Shown here one piece after another: positions 17,345 through 26,753 of a stretch of 64,000 nt of DNA. Below the pieces are notes generated by a model. It was not told the DNA's origin. It did no database searches and worked only from the letters and a program-made list of their open reading frames with translations. This stretch comes from JBBDQZ01 sp040905705 (GTDB taxonomy: Bacteria > Bacteroidota > Rhodothermia > Balneolales > Natronogracilivirgulaceae), in NCBI GenBank assembly GCA_040905705.1, contig JBBDQZ010000057.1:1-64000 (forward strand), written 5' to 3'. Numbering within the stretch: position 1 is the first letter of the stretch; the number at the start of each line of letters is the position of its first letter. Both the position numbers and the translations under genes were made by a program.

Positions 17345-18498
17345 TGAACATTGGTATTATTTCCCACCTCTATCCCAATACCTATTCTCCTGCAAAAGGT
17401 ACTTTCATCAGAAATCAATACCTGGAGATTTCCAGCCGGTTACAAACTCATATGCTGGTTCCTTCTGTCTATGCTATTCCACTTACTCGTAAATGGCAGG
17501 AAACCCATGCCCCGTTTATATCGGAGAGAGAGGCTAATCGAGTACGATACTTTTCCATTCCACATGCTCCCCTGCCACATATAACAAAACGAACTATTTC
17601 CAATGCCATTCTTCGTTTTCTCCATAAAAAAAAGTTTGACCTGATTCATTTTCACTGGCTTTTTCCAGACGGTTTGGCGATTCCGGCAGTAAAAAATCTG
17701 AATATACCCACAGTACTCACTATTCATGGAAGCGACTGGTATAACACAAAAAACAGACCGGTACTAAAAAAGCTTATGCATGAATCCCTCACAAAGGTTG
17801 ATGCTATATTAACTGTAGGTAATAAGCTAAAAAACGATATTATATTCGATTTTCCCGAATTAGAACATAAAATTTTTGTTTCATTTAACCTTGTTGATTT
17901 CAAAAAGTTTCAACCACCGGAATCCCGTAGTGAATCTCTTAATAAACTAAATTGGAATTTTGAGAAAAAACACGTGTTATGCGTAGCTAACATTAATCCG
18001 GAGAAGGGAATAGATATCCTGATAAAAGCTGTAAAGAAGCTCAATCGCAATGATTTTATCCTGCACATCATTGGAAATATACCGAATATTCGTTACTCCC
18101 GAGAAGTATTGTTGGAAATAGAAAAGTCCATGTTTGTTGAACTTCACTCTCCTGTATCACATGACCGAATTGTAGATTACTTCCAGGGATGTGATTTGAT
18201 GGTACTTCCCAGTCGAAGAGAGGGCTTTGGATTGTCACTTGCGGAAGCAATCGCATGTGGCAAACCGGTGATCTCTACAAAAAGTGGGGGACCTGAGGAT
18301 ATCGTGACACGTGAAAATGGTTTTCTTGTAGATGTGAATGCTCCCGATCAAATAGCTGAAAAAATGGAAAGTATCCTGTCAGGATCCATTAGTTTCCATA
18401 GTGAACAAATACGGGAGAGCATTCGTGAGAAGTTTCATTCGGATCGAATTATAGATCAGATTATTAATATATACGAAGAAATAATACGACCATTCTGA
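17344..18498 (+). CDS. GT4-family glycosyltransferase
   Basis: A 384-residue GT-B glycosyltransferase. The N-terminal half contains G-T-F-I-R-N-Q and I-H-F-H-W-L-F-P-D-G. The C-terminal nucleotide-sugar domain has N-I-N-P-E-K-G-I-D-I-L-I and the family 4 signature P-S-R-R-E-G-F-G-L-S-L-A-E-A-I-A-C-G-K-P-V-I-S, where the E...E pair retains the donor. Two ATG codons lie in tandem (17341 and 17344); either overlaps the flippase stop. Donor and acceptor sugars cannot be read from sequence. It adds a residue during assembly of the exported polysaccharide. Confidence 0.85.
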   Translation: MNIGIISHLYPNTYSPAKGTFIRNQYLEISSRLQTHMLVPSVYAIPLTRKWQETHAPFISEREANRVRYFSIPHAPLPHITKRTISNAILRFLHKKKFDLIHFHWLFPDGLAIPAVKNLNIPTVLTIHGSDWYNTKNRPVLKKLMHESLTKVDAILTVGNKLKNDIIFDFPELEHKIFVSFNLVDFKKFQPPESRSESLNKLNWNFEKKHVLCVANINPEKGIDILIKAVKKLNRNDFILHIIGNIPNIRYSREVLLEIEKSMFVELHSPVSHDRIVDYFQGCDLMVLPSRREGFGLSLAEAIACGKPVISTKSGGPEDIVTRENGFLVDVNAPDQIAEKMESILSGSISFHSEQIRESIREKFHSDRIIDQIINIYEEIIRPF

Positions 18499-18530
18499 AA
18501 TCTGATCGGCCGTATAAAAACTTGCTAATA

Positions 18531-19520
18531 CTATTCCGTATAAAAAATTTCTTTCCCTGAATGATCCTCAATAAACTCATAACTTATCGTGCGCTTCAAT
18601 CCCTCAGAAATAGGCACACAAGGCCGGAAACCACTTTTGTGTAAAGAAGTCTCAAATTGTGTCGTTGTGCAGAACTTTTTCACTCGAATACTACTAATAG
18701 GATAGGTTTTTCCAGTAATGAGTGAGAGCGCATCAAAATACAATCCGGTGAGATAGCCAAGACTATATGGAATATATACTCTCCTGGAATCCGTAATTCC
18801 CAAATACCCGCGAACCTCAGAAACAAGCGTATTCATGTCATAGTCCGGTTTATCAATGTAGTTAAATGTATGTATTCCGGGTTCAAAGGCATCCAAAGTA
18901 TACTCCAGAAACGCTGCAACATTTTCGACATAGGCCATCGACTTTCTATTTTTACCGCTTCCTATCATATAAAAAGTTCCATTAGCGATCTGATGTAATA
19001 AATTGTAAACATTACCACGATTCTGCTCGCCAAAAACAACGGTTGGACGAATTATAACCAGTGTGCGTTCAGATGGTGCTTCAGACTGCCATGACCGATA
19101 CACTTTCTCGGCTTCCCATTTAGTGCGTCCATAATCATTATAATAATTGATCAAACCTGTTTCATCAGTACCAGGTCGTGCAAATCCATACACGGCAACT
19201 GAACTGGTAAAAATAATGGTGTTACACTGTTTTTCGACAGCCGCCTGGCAAATATTGCGCGCGCCTTCTATATTTACCTCATCATATAGCGATCGCGGAC
19301 GCACATCATCCCTGTGAACAGCAGCAAGATTAATCAAAACAGAGCTTCGATCTATTGTGTCCCGTAGTGCCTCCAAAGAACGGACATCTGCCTTTTTTGT
19401 ACGGCTGGGATAAGTTTTACTGATTACTTGATCAACAATATTAAAAGGTTTTCGGGAATGGTCCAGTCTGTAGGATAAACGGGTTCCAATAAATCCGGCA
19501 CCTCCAATTATATTGATCAT
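18531..19520 (-). CDS. NAD-dependent epimerase/dehydratase (extended SDR)
   Basis: A 329-residue extended SDR protein. G-G-A-G-F-I-G at residues 6-12 binds NAD, and T-S-S-V-A-V-Y-G plus Y-G-R-T-K supply the catalytic Ser/Tyr/Lys. Likely a nucleotide-sugar 4-epimerase, dehydratase or reductase supplying a precursor for the cluster; related proteins near GT4/initiating transferase genes often act on UDP-HexNAc sugars. It is the only minus-strand gene inside the polysaccharide cluster and ends 32 bases from the end of the convergent glycosyltransferase. The 243 bases beyond its start are AT-rich and probably hold divergent promoters; I see no clear boxes there. Confidence 0.8.
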   Translation of the reverse strand: MINIIGGAGFIGTRLSYRLDHSRKPFNIVDQVISKTYPSRTKKADVRSLEALRDTIDRSSVLINLAAVHRDDVRPRSLYDEVNIEGARNICQAAVEKQCNTIIFTSSVAVYGFARPGTDETGLINYYNDYGRTKWEAEKVYRSWQSEAPSERTLVIIRPTVVFGEQNRGNVYNLLHQIANGTFYMIGSGKNRKSMAYVENVAAFLEYTLDAFEPGIHTFNYIDKPDYDMNTLVSEVRGYLGITDSRRVYIPYSLGYLTGLYFDALSLITGKTYPISSIRVKKFCTTTQFETSLHKSGFRPCVPISEGLKRTISYEFIEDHSGKEIFYTE

Positions 19521-19763
19521 TTACTATCTGCTTTAATAACGTTCTCTTACCTTTAATAAAAACTCGTTAAATTGAAAAAAACTGCCACGTTTTTTCGTTA
19601 CTTCAAATTGCAAACGCCTATATGAAAAAATTCCATATTGTAGTTTCATCAATTTAAAAAGTAGACCAAAAATTTAAACTAACCAAGTTTATCTTCAATT
19701 ACAGTCACGCTGGTAATTCAATATAAATCAACACCGACGCCACTTTTTGATATCTCAGTTAAT

Positions 19764-20930
19764 ATGAATCAACCTACCGTACTTCATGTTATAAACTCCT
19801 TTGCCAAAAACTCTTTTTATGTCAAGCTGGTTGGAAATCTTGACGGGATTGGAATTTCTCAAATCATTTATTCCGCTACAAGAACTGACAAGGAAGCTAC
19901 TTATTCCCCCACTGAAATTTCACATCTCCCGATTTTCTGTCACAACATTTTAAAATGGTACGATGTTATTTTTTTTCGAAACAAAATCAACAAAATATTC
20001 AAGGATATATGTAAACATATCAATCCGGATCAAATTTCCCTTACACATGCTCATACCCTTTATACTGATGGAGCCGTTGCTTTCAATTTAAAGAAAGTTT
20101 TTAATATTCCATTTATCGTGGCGGTTCGGGGTGGTGACATTAAGGCCTTCAACAAGTTGCGTCCAGATCTTGTTTTAATACGTAATGAGGTGCTGATGCA
20201 AGCTGAAAAAATTATCTTTCTGACTCCCTTTTACAGGGATCTGTTTCTGAGCCAACTTAATGGCAAAATTCGAAAGAAAGTTTCCGATACCTGCACGGTA
20301 ATCCCTAACGGAATTGATGCTATTTATCTTGAATCTGGCAAGGAATTGGATCGAGAACTCAAGAAAAAATCAATGTCATCAAACAATCCCGAATTAAAAT
20401 TACTCTACGTCGGGAGATTTCTAAAACAAAAAAATATTCCAAAGCTGATTGAAGCTGTGGCCAGGCTCTCTAAAAAAAAGCATGTAACCCTCACCATCGT
20501 AGGCGAGGGTGGTGATCAGGAAGAAAAAGTAAAGCAGATGTTTACCTCAAAAAAATACCCTTTTATTACTTACCTTGGAAATATTCAAAACAAGGAACAG
20601 TTGCTTAATTTGTATCGATCACATGATATCTTTGTCATGGTTTCGTGGCAGGAAACCTTTGGGCTGGTTTATGCTGAAGCACTTTCACAAGGCGTACCCG
20701 TAGTTTTAGCAAGCGGAGAAGGATTAGACGGTTATTTTGAAGAAAACAGTATTACGGAAAAGGTACAAAATCCACATGATATTAATGAGATTGCTCAAGC
20801 AATTGAACGATTATCCAACCGATTGGGAACATCCTTAAGTAAAAAGTGCATTGATGAATCCAAACAGTTTAATTGGCCTGATCTGTCGAAAAAATATAAA
20901 GAAATGTATACCAGTCTGTCGAATAAGTAA
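19764..20930 (+). CDS. GT4-family glycosyltransferase
   Basis: A 388-residue GT-B enzyme. The N-terminal domain has L-T-H-A-H-T-L-Y-T-D-G and V-A-V-R-G-G-D. The C-terminal domain has L-L-Y-V-G-R-F-L-K-Q-K-N and the donor-binding S-W-Q-E-T-F-G-L-V-Y-A-E-A-L-S-Q-G-V-P-V. It begins a second plus-strand stretch after the divergent epimerase. Very AT-rich with lysine- and asparagine-heavy coding, consistent with acquisition together with the surrounding sugar genes. Sugar specificity is unknown. A 150-base gap without a gene follows. Confidence 0.83.
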   Translation: MNQPTVLHVINSFAKNSFYVKLVGNLDGIGISQIIYSATRTDKEATYSPTEISHLPIFCHNILKWYDVIFFRNKINKIFKDICKHINPDQISLTHAHTLYTDGAVAFNLKKVFNIPFIVAVRGGDIKAFNKLRPDLVLIRNEVLMQAEKIIFLTPFYRDLFLSQLNGKIRKKVSDTCTVIPNGIDAIYLESGKELDRELKKKSMSSNNPELKLLYVGRFLKQKNIPKLIEAVARLSKKKHVTLTIVGEGGDQEEKVKQMFTSKKYPFITYLGNIQNKEQLLNLYRSHDIFVMVSWQETFGLVYAEALSQGVPVVLASGEGLDGYFEENSITEKVQNPHDINEIAQAIERLSNRLGTSLSKKCIDESKQFNWPDLSKKYKEMYTSLSNK

Positions 20931-21080
20931 AATCCAAAACTCAACCTTGCACAACCAATTGATTTACTATTTCGATCTTATTAGGATTACTGCATCTATC
21001 TATAAATCGGCTTGTTTACTCAAAAACCCTGTATTTTCATTCATCCATAGCGGATATACCCATTTAAACGATCAACCCCT

Positions 21081-22316
21081 TTGAGAGTCCTTTTTCTAAC
21101 AGATAATTTCCCGCCTGAGGTCAATGCACCGGCAACCAGAACATTCGAACATTGCAAACATTGGGTTGATCAGGGAGCACAAGTAACGGTTATTACCGGA
21201 TTCCCAAACTTCCCGCAAGGAAAGGTTTATGAGGGATACAAAAATCAACGTGTACAAAAGGAACAGATCCAGGGAATGGAAGTGATTCGTGTATGGACAT
21301 TCATCCATGCAAATAAAGGATTTTTTCGCCGTACCGCTGATTATCTGAGCTTCGCACTCAGCTCATTTTTTGCGGGTTTATTCCAAAAACCCGATATCAT
21401 AGTAGCAACATCACCGCAATTTTTTACAACCTGGGCAGGATTGGGACTATCTTTCGTTAAAAGAATACCCTGGGTATTTGAGTTGCGGGATCTTTGGCCT
21501 GAATCCATTAAAAGTGTCGGTATTTTACAGGACGGTGTGATTTATCGCATACTGGAGAAGATTGAGCTATTCCTTTACAAAAAGGCCGATCATATTATTC
21601 CTAATTCCGATGCCTTCAAGAAAAATCTGATTTCAAGAGGTATCCCGTCAGAAAAAATATCTGTGATTCCCAATGGGTCGAATCTCGAGCTTTTCGCTCC
21701 CGATACTGCCGACCCGGAACTAATTCACTTGTTGGGATTGCAAAATAAATTCGTGATTGGATATTTCGGAACACACGGCATGTCTCATGCCCTCGATTTT
21801 GTAGTCCAATCCATCGCAAAGTTGAATAACAATCAAATTCACTTTCTATTCATTGGCAATGGCTCTGAAAAATCCAAAATTGTCAAATTAGCCGAGTCGT
21901 ATAAACTCCGAAACATTACATTCCTCGATTCTGTCCCCAAACAACAAATGCCTAAATATTTGGCTTTGATTGATGTTTCACTGGTTTCACTTAAAAAACA
22001 TGATACTTTTAAAACGGTCATTCCCTTCAAAATCTTCGAAGCAGCTGCCATGGGTAAACCTGTTTTACTTGGAGTGGACGGAGAAGCCAGAAAAATCATT
22101 GAAGAGTATCAGGCAGGACTGTTTTTTAAACCTGAGAACAGCGACGACTTGATATCGAAAATCCGGAAGCTCTCTAATGACAAAAAGACTTATGAACATT
22201 TATCAAAAGGGGGCTTCCGGCTTGCAAAGGCTTTTAATCGCAAATCTCTTGCGAATGAAATGCTTTCAATCCTGGAAAAAGTGGCTAAACCCGGCCCGGT
22301 TCATGTGAATAAGTAA
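21081..22316 (+). CDS. GT4-family glycosyltransferase, WbuB-like
   Basis: A 411-residue GT-B enzyme that resembles WbuB-type transferases, which add deoxyamino sugars such as fucosamine: V-L-F-L-T-D-N-F-P-P-E-V-N-A-P-A-T-R near the start, E-L-R-D-L-W-P-E-S in the middle, and F-E-A-A-A-M-G-K-P-V-L-L-G at the donor site. The frame opens at TTG (21081), with no in-frame ATG before conserved residues and no evident ribosome site, so the start is a TTG or slightly uncertain. It is the last gene of the cluster, facing pyrB tail to tail; a weak AACCTG/CAGGTT hairpin (22336-22361) lies between them. Confidence 0.82.
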   Translation: MRVLFLTDNFPPEVNAPATRTFEHCKHWVDQGAQVTVITGFPNFPQGKVYEGYKNQRVQKEQIQGMEVIRVWTFIHANKGFFRRTADYLSFALSSFFAGLFQKPDIIVATSPQFFTTWAGLGLSFVKRIPWVFELRDLWPESIKSVGILQDGVIYRILEKIELFLYKKADHIIPNSDAFKKNLISRGIPSEKISVIPNGSNLELFAPDTADPELIHLLGLQNKFVIGYFGTHGMSHALDFVVQSIAKLNNNQIHFLFIGNGSEKSKIVKLAESYKLRNITFLDSVPKQQMPKYLALIDVSLVSLKKHDTFKTVIPFKIFEAAAMGKPVLLGVDGEARKIIEEYQAGLFFKPENSDDLISKIRKLSNDKKTYEHLSKGGFRLAKAFNRKSLANEMLSILEKVAKPGPVHVNK

Positions 22317-22368
22317 CCATTTCCCACCACTGAAACCTGAAATTTTCTGTTGCAGGTTCAACTATTCC

Positions 22369-23316
22369 TCACACCCTTTTCCCGCCCGACAACAGATACA
22401 GCACTGCCATTCGAACGGCCAGGCCATTGGTCACCTGGTTCAGGATAATCGCCCGCGGGCTGTCAGCTACCTCGCTCTCCAGTTCCACCCCGCGGTTGAC
22501 CGGACCCGGATGCATAATCGTAAAGTTCGGAAACTCCAAAAGATGCCGTTTTTTGATCCCAAACTGTTCGTGATACTCACGCTGCGAAGGAAACAGGCCC
22601 TTTTCCTGTCGCTCCAGCTGAATACGCAACGCCATCGCCATATCGCACCACTCCAGGCACTCCTCCAGGTTGTATGAAACCGTCACACCCAGCTCCTCCA
22701 CGAAAACCGGCATCATGGTCCGCGGACCGCATACCCGCACTTTCGCGCCGAGACGGGTCAACCCGATGATATTCGACCGCACCACCCGGCTGTGTGTAAT
22801 ATCGCCGATAATCACAATTTTAAGCCCTTTCAACCGGCCGATTTTCTGGCGAATCGAAAAAATATCCAACAGTGCCTGCGTCGGATGTTCGTGCGCACCG
22901 TCACCGGCATTCAGGATCGCCGCGTCGACACACCGCGAAATAAAATGAGCGGCGCCCGGACTCGGATGCCGCACCACCACCATGTCGATCTTCATCGATT
23001 CGATATTTCGGATGGTGTCCTTTAAGGATTCCCCCTTGCTCACACTTGACGATCCGCTGGAGAAGTTAACCACATCAGCACCCATACGCTTTTGTGCCAT
23101 CTCAAACGAAAGTCGGGTACGGGTGCTGTTTTCATAAAACAGGTTCACAATGGTTTTATCACGCAGTGTGGGGATCTTCGGGATGGGGCGATTCAAAATT
23201 TCGAGAAAGTTATCGGTCTGATCCAGCACATGGAGAATATCTTCTGCCGAATAGTCTTTCAATCCAAGCAAATGCTTGTGCGGAAAAACATAGCCTCCTT
23301 CACTCCGGGTCGTCAC
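22369..23316 (-). CDS. pyrB: Aspartate carbamoyltransferase, catalytic subunit
   Basis: A 315-residue enzyme that condenses carbamoyl phosphate with aspartate in pyrimidine synthesis. The carbamoyl-phosphate loop N-S-T-R-T-R, the H-P-T-Q-A-L-L-D motif and the aspartate-site H-P-G-P-V-N-R-G are all intact. The start codon is GTG (23316-23314), overlapping the pyrR stop as GTGA, with GGAGGAG about nine bases upstream inside pyrR. Translation is therefore coupled to pyrR. No pyrI or pyrC lies adjacent within the window. Confidence 0.95.
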   Translation of the reverse strand: MTTRSEGGYVFPHKHLLGLKDYSAEDILHVLDQTDNFLEILNRPIPKIPTLRDKTIVNLFYENSTRTRLSFEMAQKRMGADVVNFSSGSSSVSKGESLKDTIRNIESMKIDMVVVRHPSPGAAHFISRCVDAAILNAGDGAHEHPTQALLDIFSIRQKIGRLKGLKIVIIGDITHSRVVRSNIIGLTRLGAKVRVCGPRTMMPVFVEELGVTVSYNLEECLEWCDMAMALRIQLERQEKGLFPSQREYHEQFGIKKRHLLEFPNFTIMHPGPVNRGVELESEVADSPRAIILNQVTNGLAVRMAVLYLLSGGKRV

Positions 23317-23864
23317 GTCCGTGGCTCCTCCTCTTTTGTGACGACAAGGATCGCCTCCCTGCCGTCCTGTTCTTTGGTTTCCACCCGAATCTCTTCGTTG
23401 AGGTGCGTCGGAACATATACACCAACATAGTCTGCCGTAACCGGAAGTTCACGGTGGCCGCGATCGACCATGCAACAAAATCGAACACTTGCCGGCCGTC
23501 CGAAGCTCATCAGCGCATCCATCGCTGAGCGCACCGTTCGCCCGGTGTACAGAACATCATCGACCAGGATCAGGTCCTTCTCAAACAGATCGAACGGAAT
23601 GTCGGTCACCTGTACAGAAGGCATTTTCATTTTGGTACGGAAATCATCGCGATAAAACGTGGTATCCAGTACTCCCAGAGGCAGATCAACCGAAAAAAAA
23701 CTTTTAATATAACCATGAACCCGCCGGGCAATATCCACGCCCCGTGTCTGCATACCAATTATCGCCAGGGAATCCAGATTGTCAAAAGGCTCGACAAACT
23801 GATGCGCTAACCGCATATAGGTGCGGTCGAGATCTTCTCCGCTAAGTAAGGTTTGTGCCTTCAA
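23313..23864 (-). CDS. pyrR: PyrR: pyr regulator/uracil phosphoribosyltransferase
   Basis: A 183-residue protein of the usual PyrR length. The PRPP-binding loop L-I-L-V-D-D-V-L-Y-T-G-R-T-V-R is intact, and G-M-Q-T-R-G near residue 40 is typical. In Gram-positives PyrR binds pyr mRNA in response to UMP; in this lineage regulation is less established, and the enzyme activity converts uracil to UMP. The frame begins with TTG (23864); an in-frame stop lies 57 bases upstream and no ATG intervenes. Upstream lie a 12-codon open frame and a GC-rich hairpin. Confidence 0.92.
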   Translation of the reverse strand: MKAQTLLSGEDLDRTYMRLAHQFVEPFDNLDSLAIIGMQTRGVDIARRVHGYIKSFFSVDLPLGVLDTTFYRDDFRTKMKMPSVQVTDIPFDLFEKDLILVDDVLYTGRTVRSAMDALMSFGRPASVRFCCMVDRGHRELPVTADYVGVYVPTHLNEEIRVETKEQDGREAILVVTKEEEPRT

Positions 23865-23889
23865 ATCGGTTTTTAGCTGCTCTGATAAA

Positions 23890-23959
23890 CCGGGCAGGCC
23901 GCCCGGCCGGTTGCCCTAAATTACCACTCGCCGAGCTCTTTGACAACCGGTTCATGCAT
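23890..23959 (-). promoter_or_regulatory. pyrR leader: short open frame plus GC hairpin
   Basis: On the minus strand, ATG at 23959 opens a 12-codon frame ending at TAA (23923-23921). After 14 bases comes a perfect hairpin, CCGGGC (23906-23901) with GCCCGG (23895-23890), then TTTATC, then the TTG start of pyrR 26 bases on. A leader peptide and hairpin ahead of a pyr operon invites an attenuation model, but the T run is poor and no PyrR-binding motif is evident. The divergent sucC starts at 24152; the rest of the gap shows nothing clear. Confidence 0.3.
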
Positions 23960-24151
23960 TGAATTTCAGAAAACCGCTGGACAGGCCCTTATAGCCACCT
24001 TTATTGACCCCTGTTTTATGCGTCGAAATGAACTGAAATTTGGCACTCCCCGGTATGGTATGTATCGATAAACTTCTTAAATTATGAGCCCTTTTACCGG
24101 TCCTGTTCAACCCGGCCGGAATATTATTCAACAATTAATAGGTTCAGGTCC

Positions 24152-25360
24152 ATGAATATCCACGAATACCAGGCCAAAAAATTACTAAGTGAATACAATG
24201 TGGCGGTCCCGGAAGGCATTGCTGCATTCAGTGTTGAAGAGGCTGTACGGGCAGCAGAAAAATTGAAAGAAAAAGGAGCCACTTTGTTTGTTGTGAAGGC
24301 GCAAATCCATGCAGGCGGACGTGGCAAGGGCCGAACCAGGCAATCCGGTGCCAAAGGCGTAATCCTTGCACAAACCGTGGAAGAAGTGAAGCAGGCGGCT
24401 GAATCGCTACTCGGTGACACCCTGGTAACTATCCAGACCGGTAAGGCCGGGAAAAAAGTGGAACGACTTTATATCACGGACGGTGTTGAAATTAAAAAAG
24501 AGTTCTATGTAGGGATCACCCTGGATCGAAAACGTAACCAGAATGTGATCATGGCTTCAACCGAAGGCGGGGTTGAAATCGAAAAGGTAGCGGAAGAGAC
24601 CCCTGAAAAAATTATTAAAGAGTGGATTGAACCGGGATTACCCTTGCTGAGCAATCAGGCCCGGCGCCTGGCCTTTGCACTTGGTTTGTCCGGCGATCCC
24701 TTCAAGAAAGCGGTCAGATTCATTTCGGCGCTCTACCGGGCTTTCGAGGCTACCGACGCCTCCATCGTGGAGATCAACCCACTGGCCCTTACCGGTGATG
24801 ACGATATTATTGCCCTGGATGCCAAAATCAATTTCGACGACAACGCCCTCTTCCGGCAACCGGTGATTTCCGAACTCCGTGATGAATCCGAAGAGGATCC
24901 GCTCGAGCTGGAAGCAGGTAAATCCAATTTGAATTACATCAAGCTGGATGGTAATGTCGGATGCATGGTAAACGGAGCCGGGTTGGCTATGGCAACCATG
25001 GACATCATCAAGCTTGCCGGCGGTGAGCCGTCCAACTTTCTGGATGTCGGCGGTGGTGCCAATGTGGATACCGTGCGCAACGGTTTCCGGATCATTCTGA
25101 GAGACCCGAGCGTTGAAGCCATCCTGATCAATATATTCGGAGGTATAGTTCGTTGCGACCGGGTAGCCAATGGCATCATTGAAGCGGTCAAAGACCCGGA
25201 GATCACTCAAAAGCTTCAAAATGTCCCCATTATTGTTCGACTGCAGGGTACCAATGCGGAAGAAGCCAAACAGCTTATCGACCAGAGCGGATTGAATGTT
25301 ATTTCTGCCGTATTGTTAAAAGAGGCGGCCGAAGAGGTGACAAAAGCGATTGGCGCGTAA
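24152..25360 (+). CDS. sucC: Succinate-CoA ligase (ADP-forming) subunit beta
   Basis: A 402-residue ATP-grasp protein, slightly longer than the usual ~388. The start M-N-I-H-E-Y-Q-A-K is canonical. H-A-G-G-R-G-K-G contacts nucleotide, I-N-P-L-A-L-T closes the grasp domain, and N-G-A-G-L-A-M-A-T-M-D and F-G-G-I-V-R-C-D form the CoA-ligase domain. It makes ATP from succinyl-CoA in the TCA cycle. Partner sucD is not adjacent: the next gene is bshA on the other strand. Expression must therefore be co-ordinated in trans. Confidence 0.95.
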   Translation: MNIHEYQAKKLLSEYNVAVPEGIAAFSVEEAVRAAEKLKEKGATLFVVKAQIHAGGRGKGRTRQSGAKGVILAQTVEEVKQAAESLLGDTLVTIQTGKAGKKVERLYITDGVEIKKEFYVGITLDRKRNQNVIMASTEGGVEIEKVAEETPEKIIKEWIEPGLPLLSNQARRLAFALGLSGDPFKKAVRFISALYRAFEATDASIVEINPLALTGDDDIIALDAKINFDDNALFRQPVISELRDESEEDPLELEAGKSNLNYIKLDGNVGCMVNGAGLAMATMDIIKLAGGEPSNFLDVGGGANVDTVRNGFRIILRDPSVEAILINIFGGIVRCDRVANGIIEAVKDPEITQKLQNVPIIVRLQGTNAEEAKQLIDQSGLNVISAVLLKEAAEEVTKAIGA

Positions 25361-25411
25361 AACCCGTTTTCTCATTTCAACGTGCATTCGCAGGACGCTG
25401 ATTGCAGGGCC

Positions 25412-26539
25412 TCATCTGTTCAATACTTTGAGATAGTAGGATTCATATAAATCAATCACGCGGTTTTGGTCAAACACCCTGGCTCGTTTTCTGGCATTTT
25501 TTGCAAGTTTTTTGTGAAGTTTGTCATCTGACAATATGGATATCGCATAGTCCCCCATAGCATCGGTATCACCCAGTTCACACAAATAGCCGGTCTCACC
25601 ATGGATATTTAATTCAGGAAGCCCTCCTATATTTGAACTGATCACCGGGACACTGCAGCTCATGGCCTCAAGTGCCGCCAATCCGAACGTCTCGGATCCG
25701 GAAGGGATTAAAAACAGATCCGCAATGGAAAGTATATCCTCTACTTTCTCCTGTTTCCCGAGAAAACGAACTTCGTTACAAATATTCAATTCGCGACATT
25801 TCGCTTCCACCTTGGGCCGGTCGGGGCCGTCACCCAGCAACAACAGATGAGCCTTGATACCACTTTGCAGCACTTTGTAAAAAATATCGACGGTATCACT
25901 TACACGTTTGACTTCCCGAAAATTACTGACATGAACCAACACCTTTTCACCGTCGGGACAGATCGCTTTTTTGAAATGACTTTTTTCTGTTTTCCGGAAA
26001 CGTTGCAAGTCAATAAAGTTGGGAATCACTTCAATCTCATTATTAACATCAAACCGCTTATACGTTTCCTCTTTCAAATAATCGGAGACAGCCGTAACCC
26101 CGTCACTTTGATTGATGGAAAAAGTAATCACCGGGGCATAACTCGGATCACTGCCAACAATAGTAATGTCGGTTCCATGCAGTGTCGTGACCACCGGAAT
26201 ATGTAACCCCTGCTCACCGAGGATCTTTTTAGCAAGCCATGCCGATGTAGCGTGCGGAATGGCGTAATGGACATGAATCAAATCAAGTTTTTGATACTTG
26301 ATAATATCCACGAGGTGGCCGGCCAGAGCCAGCACATAAGGCGGATATTCAAAAAGCGGATACGATGACATGGAAACTTCATGAAAAAAAATGTTTTCAT
26401 GTAACACATCGAGACGCATGGGCCTGGCATAACTGATGAAATGAATACTATGCCCTCTCGAAGCCAGCACCTTCCCCAATTCCGTCGCCACAACACCACT
26501 ACCACCATAGGTGGGGTAAAGCACAATACCAATCTTCAT
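25412..26539 (-). CDS. bshA: BshA, N-acetyl-glucosaminyl L-malate synthase
   Basis: A 375-residue GT4 glycosyltransferase matching BshA, which joins GlcNAc from UDP-GlcNAc to L-malate in the first step of bacillithiol synthesis. Diagnostic stretches are K-I-G-I-V-L-Y-P-T-Y-G-G-S-G-V-V-A-T-E-L-G, Y-P-L-F-E-Y-P-P-Y and V-H-Y-A-I-P-H-A. The donor-site sequence is S-E-T-F-G-L-A-A-L-E-A-M-S-C. I start at the ATG at 26539; a TTG three codons earlier is possible. bshB and bshC are not in the window. The gene converges on sucC with a 51-base gap. Confidence 0.92.
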   Translation of the reverse strand: MKIGIVLYPTYGGSGVVATELGKVLASRGHSIHFISYARPMRLDVLHENIFFHEVSMSSYPLFEYPPYVLALAGHLVDIIKYQKLDLIHVHYAIPHATSAWLAKKILGEQGLHIPVVTTLHGTDITIVGSDPSYAPVITFSINQSDGVTAVSDYLKEETYKRFDVNNEIEVIPNFIDLQRFRKTEKSHFKKAICPDGEKVLVHVSNFREVKRVSDTVDIFYKVLQSGIKAHLLLLGDGPDRPKVEAKCRELNICNEVRFLGKQEKVEDILSIADLFLIPSGSETFGLAALEAMSCSVPVISSNIGGLPELNIHGETGYLCELGDTDAMGDYAISILSDDKLHKKLAKNARKRARVFDQNRVIDLYESYYLKVLNR

Positions 26540-26753
26540 GATAATCAATAAGATTTAACCAAATAATTTCTGTTTCAAAAATACGCAATTTAAAATCAAG
26601 ATAACCCTGCATATGAAAATGCCGGAACCATCCGTTGCCGGAATAACGTATCTCTATCTGGAAGAGTTCAAACGATTCGTTGTATATTATGCAGGCTGGT
26701 GAAATATATTACCATCCACATGCAAAAACTTGTACATCAATAAATCGATTGAT

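Noticed and set aside
20851..21084. 77-codon frame between two glycosyltransferases
   Set aside because: Overlaps the 3' end of the upstream gene out of frame and carries no recognisable motif.
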